From Glandiceps talaboti (taxonomy: Eukaryota; Hemichordata; Enteropneusta; Spengelidae): 64,000 bases of DNA. How positions within the stretch are numbered: position 1 is the stretch's first letter; every line of letters starts with the position of its first letter. The DNA lies in contig NC_135561.1 in the NCBI RefSeq assembly GCF_964340395.1, forward strand, positions 5,796,018 to 5,860,017, read 5' to 3'. This document shows positions 41,513 to 54,383 of the stretch, in pieces. Under the pieces are notes generated by a model, which ran no database searches, had not been told where the DNA came from, and saw nothing but the letters and a program-made list of their open reading frames with translations. The position numbers and the translations under genes are program-made.

Positions 41513-41559
41513 CTATAATGACCAAGTCTTTTGAAGTTCAGCCATCTGTGAAATCAAAA

Positions 41560-43980
41560 AATTGAATAAGATTATTCAGAAAATCATACACTTCAAATGG
41601 TATTTCTATTTCTTGAACAAGACTGTGAGACTAAATAATTCATTGTTGTTTCTGCTCCTGTTACAGGTGTAAATAATAACAAATCTTTCTGTCTACATGA
41701 AGGATATTTCTCTCAAGTTTTTTCTCTGTTTCTAGACTGACATACATCTCTCTTTATCCGTTGTTACAGACCAGTGATTTTCTTTGGCGGGGTGGGGTGG
41801 GGGTGCACACTTTTTACGAATTTGGCAGTAGGGGGTCATCCTGTTTTGAAATTTCTGAAGAGTGTCTTGGATTGTGGTGGAAGAAAATTTGTTTCTACAA
41901 TTGCATGACTGTGTCTGAACTGTGGTGTGTTTTTCACAGTTTCTTACATACGACTTTTACTTCATCTAGAAACAATGTTAAACTACACACATATTTCATT
42001 TACCATTTACTGTACATGTCAGGCCAAAAAAATTGTTTGGTTCCAGTTACCCAACCCCACCTAGTTTTTCACTGCCGGCCCTTAAAAGTTTTGTACATAT
42101 TTAAGAAAAATAAAATCGCGAAAATTGTGAAGTCTCGCGAGAAATAGTGGATGTGGAAACTAACAACAACTTTAAAAGACGACATAAGCTGTTCTTCTAG
42201 TCTGTAACGGTTGTCCATCTATATAATGGGTACAAACCAGTAACACAGAGACCATTGTGGAAAACAATGAAACACATAACTACCTGAACTAGACACTCAC
42301 ACATGAAAAAAATTTAAATCTACCCGCACCCCACCTATTCCAAAATTGAGCTTTATCGGAACCACACAATTGTTTACAGACACTACAGACAAATAGCTGA
42401 TGCTATGACAAACAGTTCATAACTTGGTCAGAATTGTACATCGACACGACCAAAACAGACACTACTGCTTGCTCTGAAAATGTCAACTTTTCTCCTTTTT
42501 CGTAAGACATTTCAATATGCCATTAATATTTATATGTTTACCAACAGCTTATCAGTTCGTTCTTTTTATTTCACTTGAATTAACAGCAAATTAGATGAAA
42601 TGTTGATGCAAACAGACAAACCGACACAAACAGACGGACATAGCTATTTCATTACCTCCCCTTATGGGAGGTAAAACAGTAATGAATATTTCACATTATA
42701 TTAAGCTGTTGCTTTTCTCATTGTTAGGGTTGCTATGCATGTGGCTGCCCATATTTAGAATGCTAATTTTCTAAACTACCAATCAGTCGTTAATTTTGTA
42801 GCAAGGGCTACTGTTCGGTTGTTCTGGTTGCCACGATTGCTGTCGGTACTGTCAAAGAAGATTGTACAGTATCGTGTTTGCAGAAGTAATAGTCAGAACA
42901 GCTGGTGTAGCGCATAAATCCGCTCTACACATTGATTTCCTTTTCGGATGTCTTATCATATAAGTTGAAATTAATGAGTTAACACACATTGATACAATTT
43001 CACACAGTGTACAGCTTGTCAGAACCAATCTGATTAAAATATGATGTGGTGAAAGTGACTAAATATAACTAAGTCTTTCACATATATATTGACCAAGGAC
43101 GAATTAATTTGTTCCTGGTCGACAGTCAACGTTGTTTGAGGGTGTAATCGAAATGACTGAATGCTGAAAATATAATACAGTAAATACTACTCGTAATGTG
43201 CATTGATTAATAAGTGATATATGGGAAAACTGGAATAATAGTTGATGACCAGGGTTGGACTTTTTTGGTGAGGGTCACATAGACTAAGAAGATGCGTTAT
43301 TTGCGATCAGCGATTACAATTATATTGCAATCTTACATTAAACGACTGTAAAAGATAAATAAAATGAAATAAAAATAAAATAACAACCCCATAACATTAG
43401 TGTTTATCAAATAACTGAATGTAAGACTATATCTTAACAAAGACTTTCTGGCTAAAGTAATTTAGACTATATGTGTTGCTACATGTCTTTACGCTACTAC
43501 AGATACATTAAAACCAAAACTGGCCATTTATTGTAATTGTTAAAAACAAAAACCACGAAGGTTTGACGCAGGCATATATGTTCCATAATGTCGTCGACAT
43601 AATCATTTTTTAAATATGATAGAGGACGAAATCTGTACTTACCGATTCAGCAACATATGTACAAATATCTTATGTGGAGGTGAAGCGCATACTTGAAATC
43701 ACAGCGGGCAAAACTAAAGGCCAAAGCATGGGGAAGGGAATGAAGAAACTTGCTATATTCATATGGAATAACTTTGTACTATTCATGACATCAAGTTGCA
43801 GATATTTTGATGATCTTTTCGTCGTCTCCTCGTGTCAATGGAAGGGTGGGATAGTGTCTAAATATCCCAATCAGAATTAGAAATCACTGAATACCACCCT
43901 GACTGTAAAATGGAACGTGCCTATCTCCTGTATTAAATCTGCCAGTGTTTTAGTATTCTGCATATGTCTGTCTCTACTCC
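41560..43980. other. Upstream of GASK1 copy B, no gene recognised
   Basis: AT-rich DNA with a perfect 11-bp inverted repeat at 42655-42673 (tacctcccctt...gggaggta) and a probable diverged, inverted copy of the 4997-5310 repeat near 42990-43070 (ctgattaaaatatgatgtggtga). The longest open frame (41761-42147) has no recognisable domain or splice context. Confidence 0.4.
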
Positions 43981-43985
43981 ATACA

Positions 43986-44017
43986 CACGCGCGCGCGCGC
44001 GCACGAACGCACGCATG

Positions 44018-44056
<39 letters not shown>
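43986..44056. repeat. (GC)n/(AC)n compound microsatellite
   Basis: CGCG-rich run followed by about 18 AC units. Confidence 0.95.
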
Positions 44057-44059
<3 letters not shown>

Positions 44060-44061
<2 letters not shown>

Positions 44062-46335
44062 ACATCTACATGATTGTATGTGTCTATCTCTTTGTCTCTG
44101 TCTCTATTATCAGTCAGTTAACACTCCTCTGCCCCTATCTCTATGTATGTATGTCTCTCCTTTCGTTTTCATGTCTTATTTACTATAGCATTAAACTTGA
44201 TACAGTTGCATACGAATGTGTATGCAGATTTTAGTGACAAGCTCAAGTATTTAAGTTAACAGAATAAGGAATCAATATAGTTCAACTGATGCAGGTCATT
44301 TCGGAATTATAGCAATTCATACGAATTCAATATATCACATAAATGATGTGCGTGATCATACCTATATGGAAATATGGTGTATGTTGCTGTATGCAGTAAC
44401 AATATAAAGTGCACAACAGTACTATAGCGTCGACAGCAACACTGCCATTCTAGTGTCCTAGTCAGAGAGGGACCAATCACATACTGTTAAAAAAAACACG
44501 TGGGAAATATTGAACCGGACGGAAACGTACTTGATAAATGCATGACTTCGTCATTGGTCGTCATTTGATGACGTCATTTGACGAACTCGAAGAGGCTGTC
44601 AGTCAGAGGAATGAAAACATCTGGCGAAGGGTAGGGTATACTGGTTTTAACCGCTAAAGCATATTGAATTGGTTCTAGGTTATCGATATCAGCATATCAC
44701 GTACATTGACCCAAACATGGACAACACTTTATGTTTGAAGTTGTGAAGGATAACTGCCAAATCATATGTGTGAATGTCTGATTGTAAATAAGAACTTTTT
44801 TTGAAATCCCCAGGTTTAATTTATTGTCTACCCCCACCCCTACCCCCACGATTACTTCACACTCAAACCACCATTGAATACTGTACATACTGTTTGATGA
44901 TTTGGACCTTTCTAATATATGTGTAGTAATTCGTAGTCTTTGACCGTTTAGTCTTATTCCTATACGTGTTACGATCACTACAATCAGGAGAGGATAGTAA
45001 ATGGTAGATAACGTCAACGGGTATAAGATGTAGTCTTTGACCTTCATACAATTACAACTGTTCGTAGTGAGTATGGTGTATACTCTCCATGACCAACATA
45101 ATATAACACCTTACATGTAAATTGATATGTATAAATAACGCTTTCATTGCACCGCTACGTTGTGGTCACAAAAAGAGAATTACTTATGAGTTTCATTTCC
45201 AATAGTTTGTTCAGATGTTCCAAATAGTCTTTGCCAACGTTCATTTGTAAAAATGAATATCTCTTGTGGGTTTCACCCAGGGGAAGATAGCATAAGGTCT
45301 CAGCAATCATCGTACACATGTATTAAAGTGGCACAACCTTTAGTCAAGTGAAAATATTTACAAAAAAAATTCATTTAAATTACTGTAGTTTAATGTTAAT
45401 GTCGATGCATGCTTTCTTTCACATAACGATTTGTGTTCTGGCATGCGTTGTTAGAACTGTTGATTGCAAAGTAGATAGTGCCTGTACATTTTTATAAAAT
45501 ATTACGTCGTCGGATTGTTTATAAGTTATATCCCAATACAAGATTTGAGTTCAGTCAATTGAAAGTGATAGTTACATCAGTAAGTAGAATACTTTAGGTA
45601 CCAATTAATTATGCAAAAACACAAAAATTGCCCCCCCCAAAAAAAAAAATAAATAAATAAATATATATTTTAAAAAAAATTAAAAAAATAATTGATGGAG
45701 ATGACGGGATGCAGGTATTATGAATTATATGTATTTACAAATTTAATGCACATAAAAGTTTGGACAAAACAGGTCAGTGAGTTTCAACAAAATAATTGAA
45801 ATATTAATGTAAGGTCAATCATGTAAAAAAAATAACCATGCACTAAAATATTTGTGGCAGAGAAATGTGTGAAACTCCATGTGTACACGATTCATTTATC
45901 TACACTACGTGTTTGAGTGTCGGTGTTTATATTGTGTTTAAGCAGAAAACTGCATTTATGCTGGCAGTTATCCAATGCTATGGCGATCGAAGGCAGGTAT
46001 CCATTCACCTCGTATGTTTGATCACGTTAGCCAGGCTTTGTTCGTCTCTACCTCACACAATTGAGTCCTGGAAGTGGTACAACACACAGCTACCAGCACA
46101 CTTCTTACAACAAGCAAACAGTTTTCAACGTTATAGTGAAGTCGGGTCGGATCCTGGGTCAGTTTTTTTAAATTTTTGTCATATTTTTATCATTTTGATA
46201 CTGTACTGTGGATCTGGTTATTGTACCAACCTTAGACCATCGTAGTAAATTTGCGTTCTAAACGATATTATTAGTTTCAATGAGTAATGTGAGAGAAATG
46301 TTGGTCAAGTAATCAATGTTTTTAAGCTATATGCT
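44060..46335. other. Region between GASK1 copy B and the divergent GASK1 gene, part 1
   Basis: No exon recognised. Holds the inverted dispersed repeat 45478-45600 and a palindromic CRE-like stretch at about 44558-44585 (cgtcatttgatgacgtcatttgacg). Confidence 0.4.
45478..45600. repeat. Dispersed repeat, copy 2 (inverted partner of 26245-26355)
   Basis: Reverse complement shares attctactta, gaactcaaatcttgta, ggatataact and aacaatccgacgacgtaat with the first copy. Confidence 0.6.
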
Positions 46336-46337
46336 TC

Positions 46338-46547
<210 letters not shown>

Positions 46548-46559
46548 AGCTGATCAAGC

Positions 46560-48303
46560 TAGTTCAATGTCCTGCTGCTGATGAAAGTTGACGCAATTCA
46601 AGACGAACCACCTACAAGTTTTGCACCCGAGGAAGAGCCGAAGTAAACCGAACTACATCAATCGAATATTTCCTTCTCTAAAAATAATAACTTGTATTTT
46701 TGTATTTTGATATGTTTACACAGTTGTGGACAGTGAGCACAATGCAAGCGGTAGCCATATTCGAGGTTAAAATACAGTGATATGGTAGGAATTTTGACGT
46801 GCTTTGCTGATCGTACGACAGCGACTTTTAGACTTTGACCAAAGGTAAGTAGAGCAGAGTGTCACTGTTCAATGACGTCATCAATTTACTGATGACCTTT
46901 GACCAACACGTGAGAATCGATTTACTGTCAAGGAAGTCCTCTCTATTCGTCACCTCTCACCTGAATTTTGACCCTGGGGACACTTCAAAAAAACTACGAA
47001 CATGGGCTCAAAAAGAAAGGCAAGTACAGTTATCGTCATATATTTCAGGTACATTTTGCCTGGAAGACAGGTCGTTCTAGTTTTGTCCAGATACGGAAAG
47101 GTAAACATCAAACCGTATTCTTCGCCTTGTCACAGAAAGTTGTCAGGGTCAGCACAGTCATCGACCTTTAATAGGTTTGTATTCCCGCCAAATAGAAATT
47201 TTGTCGTCGGTGTACGGAGAAAATCGAAACGAAAATACTAAAATTAGACATTAATTCGTTATTACAAGCCATCAAACAGGAAAAATTCACCTGTAAATTT
47301 GCAAGTACTTACGTAAGACAACTTGAGAGTACGACGACTAAAAGCTTATATAGTAACTTTGATTGCAGAAAGCAAATATTATTATCAATCCAGGACTAAA
47401 TTCAGCCTTGAACCAGTACTTTTATCGAGACAAAAAAAACAGATTTGATAATCACAAACATATAAAGTTGAACTCAGCGGATGGATACTCTTTGACGATT
47501 TATTTAGTACCGAAGATGTTTCCTTGAATATAAGGCCAAATAAAAAATAATGTGTTTCCAATAACCAGACAGACCCTAATTTAACATCGGTATGTTCGGT
47601 TATTTAGTGAGGGTGCATATATCTACGCTAACCCTCTATGCTAAAATCAATTATGCACTGATTCATGATAAACGTGATAAAAAGAGCCAAGTCCGGGTTG
47701 TCGTTTGAGTTATACACAGTACAGTTACGAAGAAAATAAAGACCGAATTGTTAAAATTTTCAACATACACTTTTCACATTTACGGCTAAACAACTCAAAT
47801 TACAAATTACGAAAATAATATTTTATTTTCTATGCCTCTTACGTAAACAAATATTATGATTTCTTGAAATATGTTCATCAGGTGGTTAGTAATAAAATAT
47901 AGGCATCGCCACTCGCTACGCCGCCTAGCGGTAAAGCCAGCAAACGGATTGTTTGACAAAGTCTGTGGGCCTGAACAGGTGAAAAGTATTTAAAAAGCGT
48001 GGTCATGTTACAAAAACGATTTCTTGCTATTGTTACAAAATATTATGATTGTTTGGATGTATGTCGTACGATAACACCATTTTCAATAAATTTGATTTAA
48101 ATGTGTGTAAATAATGGTATTTTTAACGGATTAGGTAAAAACGACGAATTACGACAGACATCAAATTACATCTTTATTTTGAAAGTTTACGAAAGTTAAA
48201 AAAAAAGCGATTACGCCTTCGATGAAGCGAATGATCATGAAACTGTAATTCAGCTCGACTAACACATTATAATAATCATATCTTGTTTTACTTATTTCTA
48301 CAG
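46560..48303. other. Upstream region of the divergent GASK1-like gene
   Basis: Probably contains the promoter and 5' UTR exon(s) of the gene that continues at 48304, since that exon begins at a good acceptor (TTACTTATTTCTACAG). Overlapping open frames at 46859-47241 have no domain I recognise and no clear splice link. A first exon cannot be placed. Confidence 0.4.
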
Positions 48304-48324
48304 GAATCGAAATTCGACCGCGAA

Positions 48325-51300
48325 ATGGCCAGACGACGTTCAGTAGTTTTGTTTCTCTTGTGCTTCATGTTCATTGCCATCATCTTGCTGTACAGTAATA
48401 TATACTCCAGAGGCAGAGGTCATGATGTAGTTATCGTCAATATAGGAACTGAAGACACTTTTCAAAAAAAGGTGACCATATCACACCATGGCATAGAAAG
48501 CTTGAAGAATGATAACAGCACGTTTATTCAGTCAGGAGAACACTTAGAGGAGGGAAACAATAACAATGCTCAACTCCAAATAAATGGCGATGACGGAGGA
48601 GTGATACTTGCAGTGAGTAAAGGTGATTTGGAATATAAACATGTAGATGACGATGTAGAACTGAATATGGAGGGTGTAGAGAACGACGTGGAAGAAATAC
48701 AAGAAACTACCACACTAATCGAAGACAATAAAATTGACCAAAATCTATTACAGGGTGATGATAACTTAATGTTGGAAAAGGAAACGGTAAGAGAAAACGT
48801 TTATGCTGGTAGAGATCTGAACATCCAAGACACCCAAAATGACAGTAACAAACTCTCTCAAACTAGAGACCAAGTACACAGTGAACGGATAGAAAATGGC
48901 GATCCTATCTTGGGTAATGCGATGGGTGAGAACGTTGATAGTTTGAGCCTACAGCACTCCAATAATCAAATGAAGGTGCCAACTATACTGGAAAATGGTG
49001 CAGTACGTGATCAGATACCCCAATCAATACAGGAGCACCAGAGACGAATTGAACTCACTGATGTTATTGAAGACGAGCAGATAATAGAACAGAAACAGAC
49101 AATAGATAAGAAACAGACAATAGAAGAGAAACAGGTTGAATATAATGATGTAAACGCCAACCGTGCCGAGGAAGAGGTTGAATTTCAGCCAGCAGAGAGG
49201 AACGGCGCAGATTTCCCACAAGAAGGTCTACTAGAGAATGTAAAGACGGGAAGAAATGGTTATGTAGAACATCAAAATATTGCTAAAAGCAGAGATGACG
49301 ATAACGTGTATATCAGCCAAGGAGATAACGAACATAGAGTGGTGGCAAATGGTCTCCATGGTGATGCAATGGAGCATTCTGTCGACGAGGTGATACAAGG
49401 TAACGATGGAGGGGTCCCAGATCAGGAAGAAGAAGTAGACAGAAATAATTATGTACGGGATATGAGTAATCGAAAGGATGCAATTAATGACCTTGAACTT
49501 GCAGGTAAAACAGAACAAAATCTTGTTGACATCGACCCTGATAGACGGGAATTTTATGACCCTTTGGTCGATTCCGAACACATTGAAAGAACGGTGGTTG
49601 GCATGGAAGAGTACAATGAAAGAAAGGCAGAATTGAATGAATTAGAAAAACGTGATAGGAGTGATGATAAATGGTTGACACATGATGAATTTCGGGATGC
49701 TATTGAAGATGATCCACTTCTAGGGCACATTCATCAGAGGGATGTCGGGGAAGCGGTTAATACTCCTGAAGTTTTGCCGACCCAACTGCCGAAATGGTGG
49801 GAGTTGCTGTCGGAGGAAGAATTCCGAAACTTTGTGGTTGGCCTCAATAATGAAGATTTGGATTTCGATAATGGCATTCCAGAATGGTTCAGTCGTAGTG
49901 ATGTTGTTCGTATGGAAATGTTATCAACTTCAGAAGCAATCGACGTTTTTACCATGGATCATCACGAACGACTTCGTTTGATCGTCTTTGATAACGGAAA
50001 AAACGATAAAATCTATGATTTCATGACTGGATGTAAGGACCACTGTGGGGCGCAAAAGAGCGTAGCTGACTGGTACGAAATCTTCGCTTTTCATTTAGAT
50101 CGTGTACTCGAGTTAAACCGATCACTTCCGACGATCACCCGAGTGTTAAAAGTCAAAGAGGGTTCGCACGTGACATTCGACGACCGTTTCCATGATGGGA
50201 AACCACGGCCAATAATCTGGTGGGATCCAAACATCAAACATGGCGGATCGTTTATGGAAAATCAAAACTCAATGGATTTAAGTTTTACAGACTACAAAAA
50301 CGACTTAAAATACAAATGTAATTCACCAAATGAACAGTACCATCCTTGGTATGAGTGCCAATCAAAAGTGAAAAATATTGAGTGGAGTAAATTGGCTATT
50401 TTTGATTTCCTTTTACAGGTGAGTACATTGTGGTGTATCATATTACAGTTTAGTTACCCAAAATTTAAATTAAATTGAATTAAAATAAATTAAATTAAAT
50501 TAAATTAAATCAGATCAGGTTAAAATAAATTAAATTGAATTAAATTAAAACAACTATAATTATACATTCATCAATTTCAGCTACCCAGCTAAGCTGCATG
50601 ACCCCGTGACCTTTCCTTTTAAACTCTCAAATTGTACAGAGTGTAATAAACCAATGCTTTTGTTTATCCAATTACCTTTAGCTTTAGAAAAGAAGGCATT
50701 ATTTGGTCTGTTGAAAGCGTCTCTGTACTCTGATAGTTGAAAAGCTATATATAGATGGATAGATAGAACTTAGTTCATCTTGACTTGTCAGTGAATGGTT
50801 TTGTCCGTGCCACCACTCTCTATATGTGTGTGGAAGAGAATTATATCGAAGCCCACCCCCTTCCGGTCGCGGAAGGTGACCTTAGTTCTGCTAGCTTACA
50901 ATCGCGAGTAAACTGGGAGTGGTGGCACGGACAAAACCATTCATTGACAAGTAAAGATGAACTAAGTTCTATCCATCTCTATAGCTTTTCAACTATCAGA
51001 GTACAGAGACGCTTTCAAAAGACCAAATAATGCCTTCTTTTCCACCAATAGCTAAAGGTAATTGGGTAAACAAAAGCATTGGTTTATTACACTCTGAATT
51101 GCTCCGAGTCCAGCAAAAGATTGCCAATAGAATAGTGTAACACTCTGGGGCTGTGCTGCACTACTCACATAGACGGGCATTGCCACATGCTTACGGGCCT
51201 GCCCAATTCTCTGGGATTTCTCGAATCTAACTTTGTATGGTTTAAAGTTCTTTTCTGAAATAGCCACGTACGCGTATGTGGTGTTACGTTCACTTGTCTG

Positions 51301-52670
51301 TATTACAAATACGACGTGTTATATATGCCAACCCACAGATACTACTTCTAAGCAAGCTAGAGATGTCTCATTCCTGAAGTTAGTGCTGAACAACAGGGCA
51401 TCTATATATGTATGTCGACTATCACATCTTACACATGTTAGAGTCTACAAATCGCGCTTGATGTATACAGAGATGAATAAACTATTTTCACCAGCAATTA
51501 TGATAATACATTCATTATTTGGGTTAAAAGTAAACATAAAAAATATTCATTTCTGCAAGCAATGACTTTAATATAAGTTTGATAATTTTTTGGGGAAAAC
51601 GTATATGTTGTTGGGTCCCATTTCCAAGTGAAAGTAATCAACTTTTAAATTAACTATACGTCACTTTCGTTTCTCTGTACTAGATTCATGATCGGTTGGA
51701 TCGCAATTGTTGTGGTTACGATGACGACGAGGGTGAATATTGCATGATTAATGGTATGCATGACGATTGCGATGACGTAGACAAACAGTTTCTTGTTCAT
51801 ATTATGACACGAAAAGATGACAGGTCAAGATTGGTCTTTATAGACAACGCTGGAAACAGGAAACGAAGTTCAAAACATTTAAATTTTAAACTTTTGGAAG
51901 GAATTACAGAGTGAGTATTTTCACATTTTATGAAGTCTTGACGTTACAAGAAGGTGAAATGTTAGTCATTAAAGCTACATCTGTACTTAGTCTACTCCTA
52001 GGACAATATTGAATGTAAAAGGGATTGACTAAAACGCCAGTTTCGATAACGTATTTTATAAAGGAACAGAGATCATCCCTTGTGAAAAGCTGTTCTGATA
52101 ACATAAAATAAAGTCTATGTTTATAAACTTGGATAGCCACATCCTCTACAATTAGTTAATAGTCTCAACAGCCATGCGCTATTTTGTGAACATTAATTTT
52201 CAAACTTACTGTCTGATGTTCAGTGAAAATATGCCTTTGATACTCTGGAGTACGTCACAACGTAAACAATAAGCTCATGCTTTTGGTTAATATTGACGTA
52301 ATTTTTATCATCCTCCAACGGCAGAAACCATGCTTATTGAAAAGTAAAACGTGTTTCTATACTCTGTGGTGTACTTTTTGTTGATTGTAAGATAACAAAT
52401 GTTTTTAATATGTAGTTACTCCAGCTCTCATACGACTTAAGAATAATTTTCCTCTTTTGCTGCAGAGTTCCAGAAGCACCAATTGAAGTCTTAAAATCTG
52501 GCCAACTGAGAAATAAACTGTTACAATCACTAAGCATCGACAGACGGTTTTGGAATGCCATTACTGGAGAGGAAGGTGCAAACAAACTGATTGACTCGAT
52601 TGAAATAAGGGCCCAAGCTTTGTTGAACTACATTGAAGTAAACGATATCAAAGTTGTGCCAGACTACTAA
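48325..52670 (+). CDS. Divergent GASK1/FAM198-like Golgi kinase with long acidic stem
   Basis: Coding exons 48325-50418, 51684-51910 and 52466-52670 join to 841 aa. The ATG at 48325 lies 21 nt after a splice acceptor (..TTTCTACAG at 48303); the ATG at 48283 is inside the polypyrimidine tract and is rejected. Residues ~5-25 (SVVLFLLCFMFIAIILL) are a signal-anchor, giving a type II Golgi protein. Residues ~40-480 form a long Asp/Glu/Asn/Gln-rich stem without cysteine, including an (Q)TI(D/E)(K/E)KQ mini-repeat near residue 255. From ~490 on is the GASK1 domain: WFSRSDVVRMEML, CKDHCGAQKSVADWYE, FHLDRVLELNRSLPTITR, KPRPIIWWDPNIKH; exon 2 has IHDRLDRNCCGYDDDEGE and LVFIDN. Internal splice sites and the 205-nt last exon match copies A and B, so the three share ancestry. 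The stem is some six times longer than in copy A. Intron 1 carries a foldback element. Substrate unknown. Confidence 0.9.
50455..50552. repeat. (TAAAT)n-like AT-rich tract
   Basis: Degenerate taaat/taaaata repeats just inside intron 1 of the divergent GASK1-like gene. Confidence 0.8.
50637..51096. mobile_element. Foldback element with ~180-bp arms in intron 1 of the divergent GASK1-like gene
   Basis: The left arm 50637-50818 and right arm 50917-51096 are near-perfect reverse complements, starting CAGAGTGTAATAAACCAATG and ending GTGCCACCACTC. The ~98-bp spacer contains its own small hairpin (cttccggtcgcggaag). The flanks AATTGTA / AATTGCT suggest a short target-site duplication (AATTG). There is no coding capacity. 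The high arm identity, about 90 percent or more by eye, suggests a fairly recent insertion of a non-autonomous DNA transposon. Confidence 0.85.
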
Positions 52671-52777
52671 CGTTTTGAAGTAAACAATAACACAGTTGTG
52701 CCGGACTGCTAACGTTTGAAGTAAACAATAACAAAGTTGTGCTAGACTGCTACCGTTTTGAAGTAACCAATATCAAA
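52635..52777 (+). repeat. Tandem repeat of the gene's own 3' coding end
   Basis: The last 36 coding bases plus following UTR of the divergent GASK1-like gene (gaagtaaacgatatcaaagt...agactactaacgtttt) are repeated at 52677 and 52718, and partly at 52760, with a 41-42 bp period. Repeat copies keep the equivalents of the final codons but lie after the true stop (52668-52670). Confidence 0.85.
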
Positions 52778-54150
52778 ATGAAACTGTTGTAGTTTGGAGA
52801 TCATAAGTATTTGTACTATGCCCGGTTGCTCTTCAACTTTCACTATCTGCACAGTTTACCGTAACCATAGCGAATCCATTGTGACCATATATTTCAAACG
52901 CATGCGCAGCCTGCTGTCACTTTAAAACTCATAATATGTGCTATGTGTTGTTTACACTTAGTACATGCATCTCATATAGACAGACAGTAGATATAATTTC
53001 TGTGTATGCATACATCAAATATTGACCTGATATGCCTTCGTTGACATTAAAATCCATATATATTGTTGCTCTACATAGCCTGTTTACTGCGCTATTGTGT
53101 TTTATCGGTGTCTTTAATACGTACCTCATAGATAGCCCTCGTTGGTTTATTTCGAGAGGGCTAGGTGGTACGACAGGTACCGATACAACACAACGACACA
53201 GTAATCAGGTTTCATCAGGACTGTGACTATCTGACAATTTCGGGCACATTGGAAGTTCCTTCGAAGTTTTGGTAAACATACAAAATGATGTCAACGAGTC
53301 AGGTTTGAGTTCTACCCATACCAAGTAATGGCGAAGTATCCTTCAGTAAAGTAGAATTCTACACTGTCAAGTTCTTTTCGATATGCTGCAAAAATTATCC
53401 CATTCAAAGTAGGATAAACTCATCTTATGCACTCTGATCTTTCGTTGAGGTATTGTCTGTGATCACCACTAGGTGATAGTCTGAAGCTTAGATTGAAGCA
53501 TAGACCCTCCACCAGGTGGCGGGTCTATGATTGAAGACTATAAAGAAACTCCGAGCCCTCAGCGGTGACAATGGGACAGGGAAACTTTCTATGGTGAAGC
53601 ATGACGTTAGGTTTTGGGGCCGGGGCGCCATTTTCTGGTGGCAAATTGCACTACCAAGCAAGCGAGGCAAAAAACCCCAATGGTCTGGCAGTTTTTGAAT
53701 TTAATTCGTACACACACACACACACACAGCCTGACAGGCACTTTACTATGCCCGTAGCACTATTTAACTTTATTAGTTCAGTTGTGCCAATAAGCAAAAC
53801 TTACAATTATGTTTACAACCTTTGCACACCAATGGCCGGATCACCTCACTTGGACCACTTTATGAACACTATTTTGGACAATCAGCAGTTGTTTTTATCC
53901 GAGTTTTTGCCCAATAAAACCATATTTTTTGACCAAATTCACATCTTGCTTTGAATAATTTCTCAGACTAACATCCAAGTATCATGATTATTTAGGTAAT
54001 ATTAGACATACAGCAGTGGAAAAGCTGGCAAAACAATTACTTACTGTCCCCATTTTACATTATTTTTCCTCCTCCTTCTATACTATGTGATAAATCTCAA
54101 CTGACACCATCCCATCTACTTTTTGAATGGAGATCTTTCACTCTGGAAAT
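52778..54150. other. 3' UTR/intergenic between the GASK1-like gene and SCRIB
   Basis: No exon recognised. A CTCF-like core motif in a small hairpin lies at 53499-53529. A possible AATAAA for the + strand gene is near 53911. Confidence 0.4.
53509..53522 (+). promoter_or_regulatory. CTCF-like core motif
   Basis: CCACCAGGTGGCGG fits the CTCF core consensus closely. It sits between two convergent genes and inside an imperfect hairpin (catagaccc...gggtctatg). This is a motif match only. Confidence 0.4.
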
Positions 54151-54159
54151 AATACATAT

Positions 54160-54346
54160 GTACACGTACGTACGTACGTACGTATATATGTACATACATA
54201 CATACATACACACAATACATGCATGCATACACACACACACACAATACACACAATACACGCATACATACATACATAGATACATACATACATAGATACATAC
54301 ATAAAACATCTGCATATCATCACAGAATAACAGGTACACACATATG

Positions 54347-54380
<34 letters not shown>
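54160..54380. repeat. Compound (ACGT)/(ACAT)/(AC)n microsatellites
   Basis: (ACGT)n 54164-54184, (ACAT)n 54190-54212, mixed AC/ATAC to 54300, and (AC)n 54351-54380. Confidence 0.95.

Positions 54381-54383
<3 letters not shown>

Noticed and set aside
46859-47241. Three overlapping + strand open frames upstream of the divergent GASK1 gene
   Set aside because: All three frames are open at once over short lengths, with no domain and no splice link to the exon at 48304.
48283-48324. Upstream ATG at 48283 for the divergent GASK1-like gene
   Set aside because: It lies within the polypyrimidine tract and acceptor of a predicted intron; the ATG at 48325 directly precedes a good signal-anchor.
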